12,411 nt of DNA. Origin: an uncultured Clostridia bacterium (GTDB taxonomy: Bacteria > Bacillota > Clostridia > Christensenellales > QALW01). The translations under genes and the position numbers were made by a program. Shown here piece by piece: positions 1-6,737 of the stretch (positions are counted from its first letter, which is position 1; every line of letters starts with the position of its first letter). A model generated the notes under the pieces. That model saw only the letters and a list, made by a program, of their open reading frames with translations, was not told where the DNA came from and did no database searches. The stretch spans positions 1 to 12,411 of the forward strand of contig URTC01000018.1 in assembly GCA_900550765.1 (NCBI GenBank), in the 5' to 3' direction.

Positions 1-1
1 A

Positions 2-31
2 GCTGTGATGGCAGCAACGCTTGGTGCATAA
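2..31 (+). CDS. Possible C-terminal tail of an upstream gene (partial)
   Basis: The reading frame starting at base 2 is open to a TAA at 29-31 and would encode a short Ala-rich end (AVMAATLGA). It stops just before the putative birA promoter, as an upstream gene on the same strand would. Ten codons are too few to identify a family, and an open frame of this length is expected by chance, so this is only a possibility. Confidence 0.25.
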   Translation, partial: AVMAATLGA

Positions 32-40
32 ACTTTCTGG

Positions 41-69
41 TGGAAAAACCGGAACAGACTGTGTATAAT
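41..69 (+). promoter_or_regulatory. Putative sigma-A promoter for birA
   Basis: A perfect TATAAT lies at 64-69. TGGAAA at 41-46 matches four of six -35 consensus bases with an exact 17-bp spacer. Transcription would start near 76 and give a leader of about 84 nt that includes the GC-rich inverted repeat at 91-128. I see no classical BirA operator (TTAACC/GGTTAA dyad), so autoregulation by biotin is not supported here. Confidence 0.45.
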
Positions 70-90
70 AGAAGAATGGCAAGACACGTA

Positions 91-128
91 CAGCAGCGCT
101 GCGGAGCGCGTCTTTCGCAGCGCTGCTG
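91..128. repeat. 13-bp inverted repeat whose arms are themselves palindromes
   Basis: CAGCAGCGCTGCG at 91-103 is the exact reverse complement of CGCAGCGCTGCTG at 116-128, with a 12-base loop. Each arm also contains the palindrome GCAGCGCTGC (93-102 and 117-126), so the same 10-bp site occurs twice, 24 bp apart. No T-run follows, so it is not a standard intrinsic terminator. It could be an RNA hairpin in the birA leader, a Rho-independent-like stop for an upstream gene, or a double operator. Confidence 0.7.
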
Positions 129-159
129 GTGGTTTATGTGAGGTGTGTGAAGATATCAT

Positions 160-1152
160 ATGCTGGAAAATAAAAGAGCTGAGACACTGCGCCTTCTGCG
201 AGAATCAGGAGAAAATGTTTCGGGTCAGGATTTGTGTGAACATTTTGGAATTTCCCGTACTGCAGTGTGGAAGATCATGAATCAGTTAAAAGAGGAAGGA
301 TACGAGATCGAGGCGGTACAGAATAAAGGTTACCGTCTGCTGAACGAGCCGGATCTGATGACGAAGGACGAGCTGGAAAGCCGCACGCATACGAAATATG
401 TCGGACAGACGGTTTATTACAGACGTGAGGTGGATTCGACAAACACGTGGGCGAAGCGGTTGGCGGAAGAGGGTGCGCCGAACGGCACACTGACAACGGC
501 CGAGACGCAGACTGCCGGAAAAGGCCGCCGCGGCAGAGTCTGGAAATCACCGGAGGGAACCTCTGTTTCGATGTCGATTCTGCTGTACCCGGATCTTGAG
601 CCGGCCAAAGCACCGATGCTGACGATTGTAATGGGACTTGCCGTAGTGCAGGGTGTGCAAAAAGCGCTCGGTGTCGATACGAAAATCAAATGGCCGAACG
701 ACGCGGTGCTGAATGGGAAAAAGCTCTGTGGGATCCTGACAGAGATGAGTGCACAGATCGATTACATCAATTATGTTGTCATCGGAACCGGATTCAATGT
801 CAATCAGATGGTATTTCCGGAAGAAATCGCGGAGATTGCGACCTCACTGGCGATAGAAATGGGTCATTCCGTCAACCGGGCGAAAGTGGTCGCAGCAGTG
901 CTGGAGGCATTTGAGGAGGACTATGAAAAATTCCTGGAAGCAGGGGATCTCTCCGGGCTGAAGGAAGCATATGAGGCTGTGCTTGCAAACAAAGACCAGC
1001 CGGTGCGTGTACTCGATCCGAAGGAACCGTTCGAGGGCGTTGCACTTGGCATTACGCCGACCGGTGAGCTGCGCGTGCAAAAAGAGGACGGAACGATCAC
1101 TGAGGTGCATTCCGGCGAGGTTTCGGTGCGAGGCTTATACAGCTACGTATAG
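160..1152 (+). CDS. birA: Bifunctional biotin--[acetyl-CoA-carboxylase] ligase / biotin operon repressor
   Basis: The enzyme activates biotin to biotinyl-5'-AMP and transfers it to the lysine of biotin carrier domains of carboxylases in the cytoplasm. The 330-aa length is normal for the two-function class. An N-terminal winged helix-turn-helix spans about residues 6-61, so it can also act as a DNA-binding repressor. The catalytic domain shows ST(N) at 93-95, the biotinyl-AMP loop GKGRRGR at 120-126, KWPND at 177-181, GKKLCGIL at 186-193 and IGTGFNVN at 208-215. The last ~50 residues fit the SH3-like C-terminal domain. The ATG at 160 follows a GAGGTG Shine-Dalgarno at 140-145, with a somewhat long spacer of 14 bases. 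It is first in a run with the DUF6145-like gene and dusB. Nothing in it looks damaged. Confidence 0.95.
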   Translation: MLENKRAETLRLLRESGENVSGQDLCEHFGISRTAVWKIMNQLKEEGYEIEAVQNKGYRLLNEPDLMTKDELESRTHTKYVGQTVYYRREVDSTNTWAKRLAEEGAPNGTLTTAETQTAGKGRRGRVWKSPEGTSVSMSILLYPDLEPAKAPMLTIVMGLAVVQGVQKALGVDTKIKWPNDAVLNGKKLCGILTEMSAQIDYINYVVIGTGFNVNQMVFPEEIAEIATSLAIEMGHSVNRAKVVAAVLEAFEEDYEKFLEAGDLSGLKEAYEAVLANKDQPVRVLDPKEPFEGVALGITPTGELRVQKEDGTITEVHSGEVSVRGLYSYV

Positions 1153-1184
1153 AGAGACCGGAAAAGGAAGAGAAAGGAAAAATT

Positions 1185-1568
1185 ATGTATTCAGATAATG
1201 AAAAAGTAGTGCTCTGCGGAGCAAGTGCATACGAACAGAAATATTATTTTAACCAGGATTTTGCATCCCTGCCACAGTCTGTGCAGGATGAGCTTCATGT
1301 CATGTGTGTTATGTTTACGGTGGAAATCGGCGGTATTTTTACCATGTGGTTCGACAGCGACGGAAGTCTGCAGTTTGAAACAGAGGCCGTAGACGCAGAT
1401 GCGATGTACGACGAGATCGGCGGCGCGCTTCGGATTAAGCAGTATCAGGAAGAAAAAAAGGAGCTGCTGGAATCCCTGGAGCTGTATTACCGTGTCTTCT
1501 TCCTCGGTGAGGAGGTGCCGGAGGAGGCGCTGATGGAAGAGGACGGAGAGAAGCCGAATGGAAAATAA
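1185..1568 (+). CDS. Small acidic conserved hypothetical protein (resembles DUF6145)
   Basis: This is a 127-aa acidic protein with no signal peptide and no membrane segment. It has a mixed hydrophobic core (around residues 40-55, with MFTVEIGG and FTMWFDSDGSL), a helical segment near residues 85-105, and a Glu-rich C-terminus. From memory it resembles the DUF6145 proteins that lie between birA and dusB in Lachnospiraceae; I could not run a search. The function is unknown. The ATG at 1185 follows an AAAGGAA ribosome binding site. Its end overlaps the dusB start by 11 bases, which implies translational coupling and one transcript with birA. A role linked to tRNA modification or biotin use is only suggested by position. 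Confidence 0.75.
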   Translation: MYSDNEKVVLCGASAYEQKYYFNQDFASLPQSVQDELHVMCVMFTVEIGGIFTMWFDSDGSLQFETEAVDADAMYDEIGGALRIKQYQEEKKELLESLELYYRVFFLGEEVPEEALMEEDGEKPNGK

Positions 1569-1800
1569 GAAACGAACACTGCAAAAGATGCCGCCACTGA
1601 AAATCGGAAACGTGGAGATGCCAAACCCACTCGTGCTTGCACCGATGGCGGGGGTGACGGATCTGCCGTTTCGTGTTCTGTGCAAGGAGCAGGGCGCGGG
1701 CCTGATCTGTATGGAAATGGTGAGCGCGAAGGCAATTTTATATAAGAATAAAAATATGTTGTTTGACTTATTTATAATTCGCGATTATACTTCTTATTAA
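1558..1800 (+). pseudogene. dusB: tRNA-dihydrouridine synthase, truncated 5' fragment
   Basis: Residues 1-66 are a clean DusB N-terminus: the FMN-binding APMAGVTD at 28-35, PFR at 37-39, and EMVSAKAI at 53-60 followed by YKNKN at 62-66. A full DusB is about 320-330 aa and continues with the rest of a TIM barrel, the catalytic cysteine and a tRNA-binding helical domain. Here the family match ends near base 1755, and 14 unrelated residues (MLFDLFIIRDYTSY) lead to a stop at 1798-1800. The fragment cannot be an active flavoenzyme. The start is supported by a GGAGAG at 1542-1547 and by overlap with the preceding gene. The missing 3' part is not elsewhere in this window. The cause may be insertion or replacement by foreign DNA, or an assembly join. 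Confidence 0.9.
1763..1791 (+). promoter_or_regulatory. Consensus sigma-A promoter for the first ABC importer
   Basis: TTGACT at 1763-1768 and TATACT at 1786-1791 are separated by exactly 17 bp. Transcription would begin near 1798, giving a leader of about 47 nt before the binding-protein gene, with GGAGG at 1830-1834. The promoter lies just inside the new sequence after the dusB break, so the transporter genes would not depend on birA-dusB read-through. The leader is too short for a T-box, and no T-box motif is present, although trpXYZ-type operons in some Bacillota have one. Confidence 0.7.
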
Positions 1801-1844
1801 TATATTTCTATTCAGATGATAGGGAGAATGGAGGATCTTTTGTT

Positions 1845-2828
1845 ATGAAAACGAAAAAAGTCATTTCAACAGTTTTAGTACTGGTACTGGCTTTTGCCTG
1901 TATGACGGCGTTTTCTGCCTGTGATGCAGGAACAGCAGATGCGGATAAGGTCTATAAGATCGGTATTTGCCAGCTGGTAACTCATGATGCGCTTGACGCG
2001 GCTACTGAGGGCTTTAAGCAGGCATTGATTGATGAACTGGGAGCAGATAAAGTAGAATTTGATTATCAGAACGCTGCCAATTCCAATGACACCTGTGTGA
2101 CGATTGTCAATAATTTTGTTTCGAAAAATGTAGATCTTATTTTGGCAAATGCTACCGGTGCCCTGCAGGCGGCGGTCAATGCCACCGAGACGATTCCGAT
2201 TTTGGGAACGTCCATTACGGAGTATGGCGTTGCCTTGGAAATTGATGATTTTAATGGGACTGTGGGCGGTAATGTTTCGGGAACCTCCGATCTGGCACCT
2301 CTTACTGAACAGGCACAGATGATTTTGGATCTTTTCCCCCAGACGGAAAAGGTAGGCCTGCTTTCGTGTTCGGCTGAGCCGAATTCTGCGTACCAGGTGG
2401 CAGAGGTTAAGGCTTATCTGGAGGCCAAGGGGATTGTTTGCACGGAGTATACTTTTGTAGATTCTAATGATGTTTCTCTTGTAGCGGAAAAGGCGGCAAC
2501 CGACAGCGATGTAATTTATATTCCCACCGATAATACGGCGGCTTCCTGCGCGGAGACGATCAACAATATTGTTCTTCCCAAAAAGGTACCGATTATTGCT
2601 GGCGAAGCGGGCATTTGCGAAGGCTGCGGCGTAGCTACGCTATCTATCAGCTATTATGAATTGGGTTATACTACCGGTAAAATGGCTGTTCAGATTTTAA
2701 AAGGCGAGGCAGATATTGCAACTATGCCGATTGCGTATGATCCCAATCCGGTAAAAAAATACAATAAAGAAATTTGCGAAGAACTACAGGTTGAAATTCC
2801 TGCAGATTACGTTGCTTTAGGAGAGTAA
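1845..2828 (+). CDS. ABC transporter substrate-binding lipoprotein, TrpX-like (COG2984 / ABC_sub_bind)
   Basis: This 327-aa protein should sit on the outer face of the membrane and capture a small solute for the permease encoded next. The N-terminus is a lipoprotein signal: Lys-rich start, hydrophobic core, then FSAC with the lipidated Cys at residue 26. The mature part has the two-lobed type I periplasmic-binding fold; visible marks are YKIGICQLVTHDALD near 37-51 and the lobe crossover around VGLLSCSAEPNS (residues ~169-180). Homologues in this family include TrpX-type proteins taking tryptophan or other aromatic amino acids, but the substrate cannot be read from the sequence. The ATG at 1845 follows GGAGG with a 10-base spacer. 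The stop lies one base before the permease start, so the genes form one operon. Confidence 0.85.
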   Translation: MKTKKVISTVLVLVLAFACMTAFSACDAGTADADKVYKIGICQLVTHDALDAATEGFKQALIDELGADKVEFDYQNAANSNDTCVTIVNNFVSKNVDLILANATGALQAAVNATETIPILGTSITEYGVALEIDDFNGTVGGNVSGTSDLAPLTEQAQMILDLFPQTEKVGLLSCSAEPNSAYQVAEVKAYLEAKGIVCTEYTFVDSNDVSLVAEKAATDSDVIYIPTDNTAASCAETINNIVLPKKVPIIAGEAGICEGCGVATLSISYYELGYTTGKMAVQILKGEADIATMPIAYDPNPVKKYNKEICEELQVEIPADYVALGE

Positions 2829-2829
2829 A

Positions 2830-3753
2830 ATGGCAGAAATCAGCGCTTGGCTGGGGGCTTTGCCCGGTGCGATTGCACAGGGAATGATATGGGGCATTAT
2901 GGCCATCGGTGTATATATTACCTATAAAATATTGGATTTTGCTGATCTTACAGTAGATGGCTCTATTTGTACGGGCATGGCCGTATGTGCAATGTTGATT
3001 ATTCATGGCTGGAATGTATGGCTGGCAATGTTTGTTGCAATGCTTGTGGGTATGCTGACGGGGCTTGTTACAGGGATATTTCATACGTTTATGGGAATTC
3101 CTGCTATTTTATCGGGAATCCTCACCCAGTTGATGCTGTGGTCGGTAAACCTGAAAATTATGGGGCAGGCGAATCAGGCACTTCCTGCGCGGAAGTATTC
3201 TCTTATTATTACACAGCTGAATAGTAAAGGAATCACTATTGCGGTTTTGGCGGGCTTTTGTATTGTCATTATCGGTGTGCTGTATTGGTTTTTCGGTACG
3301 GAGTATGGTTCAGCAGTACGGGCTACGGGCTCTAATGCTAAGATGAGCCGTGCGCAGGGAATTAATACTGACCGCAATAAAATCATCGGACTTATGATTT
3401 CTAACGGAATTGTAGCGCTTGCCGGTGCATTGCTGGCACAGTATCAGGGATCGGCTGATATCAATAATGGCCGTGGTGCTATCGTTATCGGCCTTGCGGC
3501 CGTGATCATCGGTGAAGCGGTAGTTTCACGACTTTCACAGAATTTTTTAATTCGGCTGTTAGGCGTCATATTAGGCGGTGTGATTTACTATATTGTATAT
3601 CAATCTGTTATTTTCCTGGGGCTGGATACCGATTATCTCAAGATGCTTTCCGCATTGGTGGTTGCTGTTTTCTTAGCGGTGCCGTATTGGAAAAAACGGT
3701 ATTTTTCCAAAACAAGGCAGTTAAAAAATCAGGAGGGTTCCGGCAATGCTTGA
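2830..3753 (+). CDS. ABC transporter permease, TrpY-like (COG4120, BPD_transp_2 type)
   Basis: This 307-aa integral membrane protein has roughly eight hydrophobic segments, starting with GAIAQGMIWGIMAIGVYITYKIL at about residues 13-35 (first segment) and ending with a basic tail (YWKKRY.., residues ~286-307) on the cytoplasmic side. The LDFADLTVDGS stretch near residues 35-45 parallels the LNFAHGD motif of LivH-type permeases and is characteristic of the COG4120 group. It forms the membrane channel with the binding protein before it and the ATPase after it. AGGAGAG overlaps the end of the previous gene, giving the ATG at 2830 a clear ribosome site. Its last codons overlap the ATPase start by 8 bases. 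No defect is visible. Confidence 0.85.
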   Translation: MAEISAWLGALPGAIAQGMIWGIMAIGVYITYKILDFADLTVDGSICTGMAVCAMLIIHGWNVWLAMFVAMLVGMLTGLVTGIFHTFMGIPAILSGILTQLMLWSVNLKIMGQANQALPARKYSLIITQLNSKGITIAVLAGFCIVIIGVLYWFFGTEYGSAVRATGSNAKMSRAQGINTDRNKIIGLMISNGIVALAGALLAQYQGSADINNGRGAIVIGLAAVIIGEAVVSRLSQNFLIRLLGVILGGVIYYIVYQSVIFLGLDTDYLKMLSALVVAVFLAVPYWKKRYFSKTRQLKNQEGSGNA

Positions 3754-4539
3754 AATGAAGAATATCAGCAAAATATTCAATGCTGGTACTGTGAATGAAA
3801 AGGTTGCGCTTGACCGGTTGTCCTTGACCTTGGAAGACGGTGATTTTGTTACGGTAATCGGTGGCAATGGCGCGGGAAAGTCTACTATGCTGAATGCTGT
3901 TGCAGGAGTTTTTCCGATAGATGCAGGGCAGATTCTGATTGACGGAACGGATATTACCCGTCTTCCTGAACACAAGCGGGCTGCCTTTATCGGCCGTGTA
4001 TTTCAGGATCCTATGACGGGTACGGCAGCGGATATGTGGATAGAAGAAAATATGGCGCTTGCCTATCGCCGAGGGAAACGGCGCGGGCTGCGTTGGGCAA
4101 TCACTGCAAAAGATCGTGCCAGATATCGGGAAATGCTGAAAGAACTGGAGCTTGGCCTTGAAGATCGGCTGTCAACTAAGGTGGGGTTGCTTTCCGGCGG
4201 GCAGCGTCAGGCAATTACCTTGCTGATGGCAACGATGAACCGGCCTAAACTGCTCTTGCTGGATGAGCATACGGCGGCCCTTGATCCTAAAACGGCTGCT
4301 AAGGTTTTGGCACTTTCAGATAAGTTTATTGAAGAAGAAAAGCTTACGGCCATGATGGTTACCCATAATATGCGCGATGCGATAGCGCATGGAATCGGTT
4401 GATTATGATGAATGCAGGCAAGATTATTCTGGATGTAAGAGGGCAGGAAAAGCGTGCACTTACGGTAGAGGCCTTGTTGGAGATCTTTGCAAAGACCAGC
4501 GGTACGGAATTTGATAATGACCGTGCGTTGCTTTTGTAA
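3746..4539 (+). pseudogene. ABC transporter ATPase, TrpZ-like (COG1101), frameshifted near the C-terminus
   Basis: The open frame runs to a TGA at 4400-4402 (218 aa) and contains a full nucleotide-binding core: Walker A GGNGAGKST at 39-47, Q-loop Gln87, signature LSGGQ at 149-153, Walker B LLLLDEH at 169-175, and switch His207. At about 4391-4395 one base appears to be missing (GGA-AT where GGA-AAT is expected). In the shifted frame the sequence continues as CGG TTG ATT ATG ATG and so on to a TAA at 4537-4539, coding RLIMMNAGKIILDV and a further ~34 residues typical of this family's C-terminus. The intact protein would be about 264 aa. The core may still fold, but the last ~48 residues are lost. 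A sequencing error is an alternative. The start at 3746 has AGGAGG at 3731-3736 and overlaps the permease stop. Confidence 0.85.
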
Positions 4540-4579
4540 AAACAGTGTTGGTCAGGAAAAATAAAAAGGAGAGAATACT

Positions 4580-5734
4580 ATGAAAGAAAAAAGAAAGAGC
4601 TTTGGAAAAGGGTTCAAAGGTTTCGTTTCCCTTATGATGGCAACAGCACTTATAGGCGCAGCCGTTCTGGGAATTACAGGATGCGGAAAAGACGGAGAAA
4701 AAGCTTATATCGTTGGTGCGACCGGTCCTCTTACCGGAGAGAATTCTTCTTACGGCATCTCCGTGAACCAGGGGGCGACGCTGGCTTTTGAAGAGATCAA
4801 TGCGGCCGGCGGTTTGAATGGCGTAAAATTTGAGTTTGTGATGAAGGATGATAAATCCACGGCTGCAGATGCAGCCTCAGCATACGATCAGCTGTTTGAT
4901 GCGGGAATGCAGGTTTCGCTTGGCAGTGTTACATCCGGTTCCTGTGAAGCCTTTGCTGCAAGAGCGGAGTCGGATAATCTGTTTTTTATTACACCTTCCG
5001 CTTCGGCGGCAAGCGTTATTGAAAAGGGAAAAAATGCTTTCCGTGTTTGCTTCGGCGATCCCGACCAGGGAATTTTGGCTGCCGAAGAGCTTACCTCAAA
5101 GTATACCAAAATCGGCTGCATCTATGATACCAGCGATACGTATTCCACTGGTATTTGGGAAGCCTTTGACGGAAAAATGAAAGAACTGAATGTTGCCTAC
5201 AGCACACGTACGTTTGATAGCGATAATAAAAAGGATTTTTCTGCTGAAGTAGAAGCATTGAAAGATTGCGAAGTCATTTTCCTTCCCATCTATTATACGG
5301 AGGCGGGGCTTATTGCAAGAGCTTGTGAGGCCAAGGAACTCACCAATATCGCGTTATTCGGTTGTGACGGTTTGGACGGTGTAGCAGGTCAGATTGATGC
5401 AAGTGTGACCAATTCCATTCGCTATATTACACCGTTTGATGTAAACGCAACCGATGAGAAAACTCAAAAGTTTGTCAGCAGCTATGAGGCAAAGTACGGA
5501 ACAAAACCGGATCAGTTTGCGGCCGATGGATATGATGCGGCTTATGTAGTGTTTGAAGCAATGAAGGCCGCTGGTATAAATGATGTGAATATTAAACCGG
5601 GAGAGCTTTGTGACAAGCTGATTGCGGCTATAACCGATGCTTCCTTCTCTTATGCGGGGGTTACCGGGGATATGACTTGGGATGCTACCGGAGCTTGTAC
5701 AAAAACGCCGGTTATTGTTGACCTGAATCAATAA
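4580..5734 (+). CDS. livJ: Branched-chain-type amino acid ABC transporter, substrate-binding lipoprotein
   Basis: This 384-aa Peripla_BP_6 protein would bind leucine, isoleucine, valine or a related solute outside the membrane and deliver it to LivH/LivM. A signal peptide with basic start and hydrophobic core ends in ITGC, placing the lipid-modified Cys at residue 35. The mature start YIVGATGPLTGENSSYG (near 43-59) and GATLAFEEINAAGG (near 65-78) are hallmarks of LivJ/LivK proteins. The start is chosen because AAGGAGAG at 4566-4573 lies six bases upstream. The gene follows the frameshifted ATPase by 40 bases with no convincing promoter between, so it probably depends on the promoter at 1763. 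Family members also bind amides, urea or aromatic compounds, so the substrate is not certain. Confidence 0.9.
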   Translation: MKEKRKSFGKGFKGFVSLMMATALIGAAVLGITGCGKDGEKAYIVGATGPLTGENSSYGISVNQGATLAFEEINAAGGLNGVKFEFVMKDDKSTAADAASAYDQLFDAGMQVSLGSVTSGSCEAFAARAESDNLFFITPSASAASVIEKGKNAFRVCFGDPDQGILAAEELTSKYTKIGCIYDTSDTYSTGIWEAFDGKMKELNVAYSTRTFDSDNKKDFSAEVEALKDCEVIFLPIYYTEAGLIARACEAKELTNIALFGCDGLDGVAGQIDASVTNSIRYITPFDVNATDEKTQKFVSSYEAKYGTKPDQFAADGYDAAYVVFEAMKAAGINDVNIKPGELCDKLIAAITDASFSYAGVTGDMTWDATGACTKTPVIVDLNQ

Positions 5735-5746
5735 AAAGTATATAAT
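5718..5746 (+). promoter_or_regulatory. Internal consensus promoter for livHMGF
   Basis: TTGACC at 5718-5723 and a perfect TATAAT at 5741-5746 are separated by exactly 17 bp. The -35 box lies inside the last codons of livJ. Transcription would start near 5753, giving about 118 nt of leader before livH that holds both hairpins at 5762-5850. This would let the permease and ATPase genes be transcribed separately from the binding protein. Confidence 0.65.
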
Positions 5747-5761
5747 ATCTACAAACCACAT

Positions 5762-5850
5762 TACGGTCGGGGATAACATATCTTCGACCGTATGGTCGGT
5801 TTAATGGGAGAGGAATTAAAACGGCCCGGATGCTTCTCCCATTAAACCGA
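5762..5850 (+). promoter_or_regulatory. Structured leader with two hairpins and an alternative pairing, upstream of livH
   Basis: Hairpin one pairs TACGGTCG (5762-5769) with CGACCGTA (5785-5792). Hairpin two has two perfect 16-bp arms, 5796-5811 and 5835-5850 (TCGGTTTAATGGGAGA and its complement). CGACC at 5785-5789 can instead pair with GGTCG at 5794-5798, and this would disturb both hairpins, so mutually exclusive folds are possible. No T-run follows hairpin two, so it is not a simple terminator. The livH ribosome site (AAAGGAG, 5856-5862) lies just outside it. An open frame from ATG 5792 to TAA 5845 could code 17 residues but has no good ribosome site and no run of branched-chain codons. 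It matches no riboswitch class I can recognise. It may instead be a processing or mRNA-stability element. Confidence 0.6.
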
Positions 5851-5870
5851 AAAACAAAGGAGTTAAAAGA

Positions 5871-6734
5871 ATGGTTACGATTATTGACGGCTTAAGTCTG
5901 GGCGCTATCTATGCGCTGATTGCCCTGGGATATACTATGGTTTACGGTATTGCTAAAATGCTTAATTTTGCACATGGCGATATTATTATGGTGGGTGCTT
6001 ATGCTATTTATGCAATGCTTGCGGTAACCGGTAATCCGGTAGTGGCGTTCATTGCGGCGCTTATTCTGTGTACGGTATTAGGGGTAGTGATCGAAAAGCT
6101 TGCCTATAAACCTTTGCGCGGCGCGTCTCCGCTGGCGGTTTTGATTACGGCTATCGGCGTCAGCTATCTTTTACAAGGGGTTGCACAGCTTATTTTCGGT
6201 GCCGATCAAAAGACGGTTTCCATTCTTGATAGACTTGGCAATACGCATATAGGCGAGTACTCTATCAAAATCAGCAGTATTATAACTTTAGTGTGCGGTG
6301 CGGCGATCATGGCCGGACTTACCTTGTTTGTAAAAAAGACAAGGATCGGCAGGGCCATGCTGGCTGTTTCGGAGGATAAAGGCGCGGCACAGCTTATGGG
6401 GGTAAATGTTAATACGATTATTATGATTACCTTTGCCATTGGCTCGGCATTAGCGACTTTTGCCAGTATCTTTTATCTGCCGACGACTTCTATCAGTCCT
6501 ACGCTGGGATCTATGCCCGGAATCAAGGCCTTTGCGGCAGCGGTTATCGGCGGAATAGGCTCTATTCCCGGGGCAATGCTCGGCGGAGTTCTTCTGGGGC
6601 TTATTGAAAATATTTGTCTTAGCATCGAGGCTGTTGCCAGTTATACCACGGCAATAGAATTTGGCTTTTTGATCTTGATACTTATGATTCGTCCCATTGG
6701 CTTGCTGGGCAAAAAGAGAAGGGTGAAGGTCTGA
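5871..6734 (+). CDS. livH: Branched-chain-type amino acid ABC transporter, permease LivH
   Basis: This 287-aa membrane protein, with about eight hydrophobic segments, forms half of the channel with LivM. The start GLSLGAIYALIALGYTMVYG at residues 7-26 and LNFAHGD at 31-37 are the LivH signature. The cytoplasmic coupling loop that docks on the ATPases is visible as AAVIGGIGSIPGAMLGG around 223-240. The basic C-terminus (KKRRVKV) should be cytoplasmic. The ATG at 5871 has AAAGGAG eight bases upstream. Unlike the rest of the liv genes, which almost touch, it is separated from livJ by 136 bases that hold a promoter and two hairpins. LivM begins three bases after its stop. Confidence 0.92.
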   Translation: MVTIIDGLSLGAIYALIALGYTMVYGIAKMLNFAHGDIIMVGAYAIYAMLAVTGNPVVAFIAALILCTVLGVVIEKLAYKPLRGASPLAVLITAIGVSYLLQGVAQLIFGADQKTVSILDRLGNTHIGEYSIKISSIITLVCGAAIMAGLTLFVKKTRIGRAMLAVSEDKGAAQLMGVNVNTIIMITFAIGSALATFASIFYLPTTSISPTLGSMPGIKAFAAAVIGGIGSIPGAMLGGVLLGLIENICLSIEAVASYTTAIEFGFLILILMIRPIGLLGKKRRVKV

Positions 6735-6737
6735 AAA

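Noticed and set aside
1792..1844. A T-box or other amino acid riboswitch before the TrpX-like gene.
   Set aside because: The leader is only about 47 nt and lacks the T-box TGGNACCGCG motif and any strong hairpin.
5792..5845. A 17-codon leader peptide inside the livH leader.
   Set aside because: No proper ribosome site precedes it, there is no run of Leu, Ile or Val codons, and no terminator follows, so classical attenuation is not supported.
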